The translations under genes and the position numbers were made by a program. 21,444 nt of DNA, taken from NCBI GenBank assembly GCA_964426135.1, contig CAYRPN010000105.1, positions 1 to 21,444 on the forward strand, read 5' to 3'. The stretch comes from CAYRPN01 sp964426135. GTDB lineage: Bacteria; Planctomycetota; Phycisphaerae; Phycisphaerales; Phycisphaeraceae. Numbering within the stretch: position 1 is the stretch's first letter; the number at the start of each line of letters is the position of its first letter. Below are positions 13,504 to 21,444 of this stretch, in pieces. The notes under the pieces are model-generated. The model saw nothing but the letters and a program-made list of their open reading frames with translations. It had not been told where the DNA came from and did not search any database.

Positions 13504-14708
13504 GCCCCGGTCGTCTCCTTCGGGGAATCAATTCTTGGGCGATCAACTGTCAGAAGTTCCCCGGGCAGCAGAAGATGATCGCGGATCGCTGAAAGCTGAT
13601 CGCGGTCAAGCCGGCCGACCCGAGTCTCCTGAGTTGTCTTGTCCATTTCCACGACGCGGATGCAATCCGGATCAAAGTGATCCAGCAAACCGGGGCTGTG
13701 CGTGCTCAGCAGCACCTGCCCGCGTTCCTCCAGTGGTGCCGCGCCGAACTCCTCGGCCAGAATAGAGAGAGCGCCAGGATAGATGCCGTTTTCAGGCTCT
13801 TCGAACATCAAAGTCTGGAGCGGCGGAGACTGATATAGAGCCAGGAGGTGCGCGAGGAACCGCCGGAATCCATCGGATTCCTGGGATAATTGAAGTTCCA
13901 CAACCAGTTCGCCAACCCGATGTCCAACGATCAGCTTCTGCGGATTCTGAATGGAATCCAACTCAACTGAATTAACCGATGAGTTCATCTGCTGCAAGCG
14001 CGACACAATATTTCGCCGTGAACGTTGTGTACGCAGGTCTTGTGTAATCCGCTGGAAGATGCGGAGAAAGTTCGCACCACTATCTTGCAATCCATCGAAC
14101 TTCTTCGCGATCTCGCGATTGTTGAAAACCGATCGCTTGTTCTGCTCATCATGGGTGCATAGTACCGTCGATGGAAAATCGTGGAAACCAATACCGCTTG
14201 AAATCGCCGTGAAAACCAAGACTGCTTCGGTAACTGTGGGAAGCCGACCTAAGATCGGGCTCCAGTTCAAATTTGGTAAGGTGGCCACACTCGGTTTCGT
14301 CACCCACCCTATTTCTCTTTGGTGCGGGGCCCTCTGGCTTGAGTTCCAAGCAAAGAGTTCGTGGGTCCCGAGCTTCAGTGACTCACCAATCGTTACTTGC
14401 TGTTCCTTACTCCCGACGTTTGCCATCGAAAAGGCATACTCAAACGACTTGTCAAATCCACTGATTCGCAAGGTCACAGTCGCCGAGAACCCTTCGGTCG
14501 CTCTTCCCGCAGGCATGATCGCATTCCAACCGCCGGTTGCCTCCGCCGCCTGATCGTTTGCCAACAAATAGTCACGAACAAGGCGGATTGCCGCGAGAAT
14601 ATTGGACTTACCAGTCCCGCTCTTTCCTACAAACACCGTCAACGGCGTCAAGTCAATCGAGACGTCCTTGATGCTCTTGAAATTCTGTATTCGAATTCGC
14701 TCAATCAT
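13500..14708 (-). CDS. RecF/OLD-like ABC-type AAA ATPase (AAA_21), putative defence sensor
   Basis: The 402-residue ATPase starts IERIRIQNFKSIKDVSIDL, the typical opening of RecF/SMC-like domains. Walker A is GKSGTGKS (28-35). The ABC signature is degenerate (LSQESDGFRRFLAHLLAL, around 278). Walker B is LMFEEPENG (Glu303-Glu304), and the switch His337 is in LLSTHSPG. There is no long coiled coil or C-terminal TOPRIM; that function sits in the next gene, DUF4276, joined by an ATGA overlap. The ATG at 14708 starts the conserved strand; an ATG seven codons upstream is possible. GC is low: 29 of 60 bases at 14041-14100 against 41 of 60 at 11041-11100 in mnmG, which suggests horizontal acquisition. 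The likely role is sensing invasion and controlling the partner nuclease. Confidence 0.85.
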   Translation of the reverse strand: MIERIRIQNFKSIKDVSIDLTPLTVFVGKSGTGKSNILAAIRLVRDYLLANDQAAEATGGWNAIMPAGRATEGFSATVTLRISGFDKSFEYAFSMANVGSKEQQVTIGESLKLGTHELFAWNSSQRAPHQREIGWVTKPSVATLPNLNWSPILGRLPTVTEAVLVFTAISSGIGFHDFPSTVLCTHDEQNKRSVFNNREIAKKFDGLQDSGANFLRIFQRITQDLRTQRSRRNIVSRLQQMNSSVNSVELDSIQNPQKLIVGHRVGELVVELQLSQESDGFRRFLAHLLALYQSPPLQTLMFEEPENGIYPGALSILAEEFGAAPLEERGQVLLSTHSPGLLDHFDPDCIRVVEMDKTTQETRVGRLDRDQLSAIRDHLLLPGELLTVDRPRIDSPKETTGA

Positions 14709-14842
14709 ATGAATTTTCCAGTAGCACACCGTCTACTTCATCGGAGCTACTGTCGAAATGATTCTTCATCAATGGGCGCCTCTTTGATTATTGGACGCTG
14801 CGCACGTTTGCGCCGTGAAGGACCGAAACATTGCAACAAATC
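14709..14842. other. short gap between aconitase and the ATPase gene
   Basis: This 134-base stretch separates the aconitase stop from the ATPase start, both on the minus strand. It should contain the cassette's promoter, but no good box pair is visible. Confidence 0.35.
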
Positions 14843-17824
<2,982 letters not shown>

Positions 17825-17831
17825 GGCGGAA

Positions 17832-17836
17832 TCCTT
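17832..17836 (-). promoter_or_regulatory. Shine-Dalgarno of aconitase
   Basis: AAGGA on the minus strand with 7-base spacing to the ATG at 17824 fixes the start over the 47-codon longer frame. Confidence 0.6.
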
Positions 17837-17949
17837 GAGTAAAAGCGCGCTCACGCAGCAAATGCGGAGGGCTGAACATGTTATCAGAGACGAAGGAGAG
17901 ATGACGGCCACGCCGCGCTCGGTACGGCAGCCGGAAGTGCAACGCGATC

Positions 17950-17980
17950 GATGTAGGGTGGGCACCGCCCACCCTACATC
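17950..17980. repeat. perfect palindrome with GTAGGGTGGGC foot (REP-like)
   Basis: Two 14-base arms (GATGTAGGGTGGGC and its exact inverse) enclose ACC. It sits between the divergent aconitase and Ubl-like genes. It shares GTAGGGTG with the inverted repeat at 2437-2561, so both may belong to one REP-like family. Confidence 0.8.
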
Positions 17981-18044
17981 CTCAATCGTTTATGTTTTTT
18001 GTTCGCGGCCTCTTAGCGCTCTAGTTTTGTCCGTCACGACAGGG

Positions 18045-18050
18045 TATCCT
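18045..18050 (+). promoter_or_regulatory. putative -10 element of the Ubl-like / DUF4132 operon
   Basis: TATCCT lies 31 bases before the ATG at 18081, leaving a leader of about 24 bases that contains the TGGGAG ribosome-binding site. The -35 is weak. Confidence 0.3.
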
Positions 18051-18080
18051 CATCATCACTTCTACTCTGGGAGCCGCCAC

Positions 18081-18476
18081 ATGTCCGCCACGTTGACGAT
18101 TCGCGATGAATCGACCTCCGGCAAAGTCGAGAACGAATGGACGCTCGATTTCCTCACCGAGCACATCACGGTGCGCGAACTGATCCGCAGCCGCGTGTAT
18201 CAGGAAGTGCAGGACCACAACCTGAAGCAGCCCGCGCAGTTCCGCGGCCTCGTGCAACCCACCGCCGCCGAACGCACGCTCAACGGCGACAAGCCGCGAC
18301 AACCCCGCCAGATCGACTGGAAGAATCAGTTCGAAACCGCCTGCGAAGCCTTCGATACCGGCCGCGTGCTGATCCTCGTCGGCGAGCATCAGTGCGACAC
18401 GCTGGACGAACCGATCGAGATCCGGCACGACACAGTGGTGAGTTTTCTGAGGCTGACGCCGTTGGTGGGAGGGTGA
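18081..18476 (+). CDS. small ubiquitin/MoaD-like protein with C-terminal Gly-Gly
   Basis: The 131-residue acidic protein starts with two likely strands (ATLTIRDESTSGK and ENEWTLDF), then a helix (TVRELIRSRVYQEVQDHN). A middle insert of about 45 residues follows, then another helix (FETACEAFDT) and the strands RVLILVGEHQ and DTVVSFLRLTPLVGG. The last two residues are Gly130-Gly131. The order strand-strand-helix-strands, a late 'DTVVSFLRL' strand and a naked GG tail resemble ubiquitin (STLHLVLRLRGG) and MoaD/ThiS. GGGAG with about 8-base spacing supports the ATG; the frame open from 17781 crosses the intergenic palindrome. It lies 78 bases before DUF4132 and is probably co-transcribed with it. 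No E1-like enzyme is in the window. The gene call is firm; the fold is a hypothesis. Confidence 0.8.
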   Translation: MSATLTIRDESTSGKVENEWTLDFLTEHITVRELIRSRVYQEVQDHNLKQPAQFRGLVQPTAAERTLNGDKPRQPRQIDWKNQFETACEAFDTGRVLILVGEHQCDTLDEPIEIRHDTVVSFLRLTPLVGG

Positions 18477-18541
18477 ACGCAAAAATCAACTGTGAATCCA
18501 ACTCATTGAGAATCTGCATTGCCGGCCGATTCCATGCCTGC

Positions 18542-18547
18542 AGGAGG
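18542..18547 (+). promoter_or_regulatory. Shine-Dalgarno that fixes a GTG start for DUF4132
   Basis: AGGAGG with 7-base spacing precedes GTG 18555. It lies downstream of the alternative in-frame starts TTG 18519 and ATG 18534, which have no such site. Confidence 0.7.
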
Positions 18548-18554
18548 CCGTTTT

Positions 18555-21086
18555 GTGGCCGATGAAACCAAGCCCGCCGTTCCTTCATCGAGCGTCGAAC
18601 TCGTTCGCGCCTATGTGGCCGCCTATCCGCGAGGCCTTGCGAGCGAGGTAACTCTAGACTCGTTCCCGGCCGGTGAAGCTATACTCGCGCTGGCTCCGGC
18701 GGATCAGATTCAAATCATCCATGCGACGCTCTCGGGCGAAGCATTCGGCGACTCGAACTGGGCCAGGCGGGAGATGTGCGATCGACTCAGAGGACAACTG
18801 GCTAGAAGAGCCCTGCCTTACACCAGTGAGGACATTGATCTGATTGCGCAATCGCTGCGAAGAACGTTCTCGAATCATTGGGGTGCTGACAACTCCATGC
18901 TGAGTGTTCTGGAGAAGTGGAAGGTCCAACAACCACTTTCTGAGGTCGCCCGCAGCGCGCTTGAAAAGCTCAGGAGCATGGCTGAATCGCGCGGAAGCCA
19001 TTCGAACATTCGGAAGCTGATCAGCCGTCTAGATGGATTGCTGAACGTGACGGATCGCATCCGAATCGTCCGCGGGGAGGCGTGGTCAGATGTCGCGAAG
19101 GCTGAACTCCAATCCATGTCGGATCCGCAACGGACGAACTGGGCACACCTCATTAGCCACTGCGCCGATGCGACTGGCAGCAAGCCTTCCGCGAAATGGA
19201 GTAAGCTCGCGAAGGAATTGATCGGAGCTGTCGGCATAGCCGAATTCAAGGTTCGGATGCTTATCTGGTTGCCTCTGGTGGAGAAGCCGCGCACCTCGCC
19301 GTTGCAGGTTCCACGCCACTCGCCTGATCCGAATCTGCTTCTTGAACCTGGTAACGCCGATGTGCTCAAGGGCTTAGCCTGGTGCTGTGTCGAGCAGGAG
19401 GACACCGACATCGCTCGCGCGGTGATGCGACTCGCCCTGACCGCCTACAAGAAAGTTCCTGGCGTCGGACCGCGAGCCATATCGCTTGGCAACGCATGTC
19501 TGTACACGCTCGGTCACATGCCCGGGATGGACGGCGTCGCGCAACTCGCGCTCCTTAAAGTGCGCGTCCGGTTTGGCACCGCGCAGAAGCTCATCGAGAA
19601 AGCCTTCGTCGAGACCGCCACGCGTCTGGGCATGTCGCGCGATGACGTCGAGGAAATGTCGGTGCCTTCCTACGGACTGGAGGAGGTCGGGCTCCATCGT
19701 GAGACGCTCGGCGAGTTCACGGCTCAACTGGCAGTGACGACGGAGGGCAGCGATCTGCAGTTTCTCAAGGCGGACGGGAAACCGGCCAAATCAGTGCCCG
19801 CCGCCATCAAGCAGAGCTTTGCGGAGGATCTGAAAGATCTCAAGCAGGCAGCCAAGGACATCGACGCCATGCTTCCCGCTCAGCGAGAACGTATCGACAG
19901 TCTCTTTCTCGAGCAGAAAACGTGGCTGCTGGAGACGTGGCGGCAACGTTACCTCGATCATCCGCTGGTCGGTGTCATCGGCCGGCGGCTGATCTGGCGC
20001 TTCACACGCGGCGCGCACACCGCCGACGCCATCTTCCTCGACGGAACCTTCGTCACCCGCGATGACAAGCCCGTGGACTGGCTCGACGCCGAGACGACCG
20101 TGCAACTCTGGCATCCGCTCGATCGCAACACCGAAGAAATCATCGGCTGGCGCGACTGGCTCGAACGGCAAGAGGTGCGCCAACCGTTCAAACAGGCCCA
20201 CCGCGAGATTTACATTCTCACCGACGCCGAGCGAAACACGGCGGTCTATTCCAATCGCTACGCCGCCCACATCATCCGCCAGCACCAGTTCAACGCCCTG
20301 TGTGCCGCTCGCGGCTGGAAGAACAAACTGCGCTTATCGGTGGATGACGAGTATCCGCCGACGATTCGGGTGCTGCCCAAGTGGAACCTGCGTGCCGAAT
20401 TCTGGGTAGAGGGTGTTGGTGAGTACGGAACCGATACGAATGAGTCGGGCGTCTACTTGCGCCTGGCAACGGATCAGGTGCGTTTCTACCCGATCGATGC
20501 CCCGCAGCGCGCCGCCCATGCCTCCGGCGGCGGATACGCGATGCAGGGCCAAAGGGCCGACGACCAACCGATTCCACTGGATCAAGTGCCTCCACTTGTT
20601 CTGTCCGAAATCATGCGCGATGTCGATCTCTTTGTCGGTGTCGCGTCCATCGGCAATGATCCCAACTGGCAGGACGGTGGGCGCGAGACCCGCTTTGGCG
20701 ATTACTGGCAGAACTACTCCTTTGGCGACCTCGGCGCCACCGCCAAGACTCGCAAGACGGTGCTGGAGAAACTTGTTCCGCGCCTCAAGATCGCCCCGCG
20801 ATGCTCCTTCGATGACAAGTTCCTGATCGTGCGCGGCGAGCTGCGCACCTACAAGATTCACCTGGGCAGCGGCAACATTCTGATGGAGCCCAATGACCAA
20901 TACCTGTGCATCGTCGCCGCCCGCAGTGCCCGCGGCGCCGCGGCAGGCAAGGCGGACGGGGCCGGCGTGTTCCTGCCCTTCGACGGCGATGAACGCCTGT
21001 CGATCATCCTGAGCAAGGCGCTGATGCTCGCGGACGACACGAAAATCAAAGACGAGACGATTACGAGACAGATCAAGAGCAAGTGA
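18555..21086 (+). CDS. DUF4132 protein with C-terminal DUF7737-like domain
   Basis: The 843-residue protein has a helical N-terminal half (about 1-330) built of alpha-repeat-like segments, typical of the variable front of DUF4132 proteins. The DUF4132 core includes PLVGVIGRRLIWRF, VQLWHP, QPFKQAHREIYILTDAE (about 540-557) and YAAHIIRQHQFNALCAARGW. The C-terminal part (about 715-835) has NYSFGDLGATAKTRKTVLEK and GELRTYKIHLGSGNILMEPN, which I associate with DUF7737. No enzymatic motif is recognised; E. coli MolR is a distant relative often linked in name to molybdate. I use GTG 18555 because of a perfect AGGAGG upstream. GC is lower in the N-terminal half. It forms an apparent operon with the Ubl-like gene. 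Function unknown. Confidence 0.85.
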   Translation: MADETKPAVPSSSVELVRAYVAAYPRGLASEVTLDSFPAGEAILALAPADQIQIIHATLSGEAFGDSNWARREMCDRLRGQLARRALPYTSEDIDLIAQSLRRTFSNHWGADNSMLSVLEKWKVQQPLSEVARSALEKLRSMAESRGSHSNIRKLISRLDGLLNVTDRIRIVRGEAWSDVAKAELQSMSDPQRTNWAHLISHCADATGSKPSAKWSKLAKELIGAVGIAEFKVRMLIWLPLVEKPRTSPLQVPRHSPDPNLLLEPGNADVLKGLAWCCVEQEDTDIARAVMRLALTAYKKVPGVGPRAISLGNACLYTLGHMPGMDGVAQLALLKVRVRFGTAQKLIEKAFVETATRLGMSRDDVEEMSVPSYGLEEVGLHRETLGEFTAQLAVTTEGSDLQFLKADGKPAKSVPAAIKQSFAEDLKDLKQAAKDIDAMLPAQRERIDSLFLEQKTWLLETWRQRYLDHPLVGVIGRRLIWRFTRGAHTADAIFLDGTFVTRDDKPVDWLDAETTVQLWHPLDRNTEEIIGWRDWLERQEVRQPFKQAHREIYILTDAERNTAVYSNRYAAHIIRQHQFNALCAARGWKNKLRLSVDDEYPPTIRVLPKWNLRAEFWVEGVGEYGTDTNESGVYLRLATDQVRFYPIDAPQRAAHASGGGYAMQGQRADDQPIPLDQVPPLVLSEIMRDVDLFVGVASIGNDPNWQDGGRETRFGDYWQNYSFGDLGATAKTRKTVLEKLVPRLKIAPRCSFDDKFLIVRGELRTYKIHLGSGNILMEPNDQYLCIVAARSARGAAAGKADGAGVFLPFDGDERLSIILSKALMLADDTKIKDETITRQIKSK

Positions 21087-21444
<358 letters not shown>

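Noticed and set aside
17825..17965. 47-codon N-terminal extension of aconitase
   Set aside because: It covers the REP-like palindrome side of the intergenic region, has no family similarity, and AAGGA is properly placed for ATG 17824.
18519..18554. TTG start at 18519 or ATG at 18534 for DUF4132
   Set aside because: Neither has a ribosome-binding site, whereas AGGAGG sits 7 bases before GTG 18555.

Overview
The window reads like a chromosomal segment of a GC-rich Planctomycetota, most likely of the class Phycisphaerae. Three things point there: a type IV prepilin-like protein of the H-X9-DG group, a small membrane protein opening with the CPxCxYxLRGL zinc ribbon common in that phylum, and -10 elements of the TAGAAT type just upstream of genes. 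This is inference from protein style; no database was searched. The right end runs into a poly-G tract that looks like a sequencing or assembly artefact, so this is probably a contig end from a draft or metagenome assembly.

Layout, left to right. A 3' fragment of an unknown gene and an APH-type phosphotransferase (+) are followed by a secreted PDZ protein (+). Next is a minus-strand operon of glucose-6-phosphate dehydrogenase, a small two-helix membrane protein and 6-phosphogluconolactonase, i.e. the oxidative pentose phosphate entry steps with an unrelated gene between them. A zinc-ribbon membrane protein (-) and a large GT-C/ArnT-like glycosyltransferase (+) diverge from a shared promoter region. 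A secreted SGNH hydrolase, a prepilin-like protein and the tRNA-modification enzyme MnmG follow on the plus strand. An AT-richer two-gene cassette on the minus strand encodes a RecF/OLD-type ABC ATPase and a TOPRIM-like DUF4276 protein joined by an ATGA overlap, a likely anti-phage module. Aconitase (-) comes next, then a small protein with a ubiquitin/MoaD-like look ending in Gly-Gly, and a DUF4132 protein (+).

Two observations stand out. First, housekeeping genes here carry in-frame copies of repeat sequences that look intergenic: two copies of one hairpin-forming element plus a third hairpin and a 9-bp repeat in aconitase, a perfect 36-bp palindrome in mnmG, and a heptamer repeat in pgl. 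All keep the reading frame and the catalytic residues, and they lengthen the proteins beyond family norm. Related palindromes lie between genes. This resembles the Rickettsia palindromic element phenomenon in an unrelated phylum. Second, the putative ubiquitin-like protein directly upstream of DUF4132 could be an undescribed Ubl-based system.
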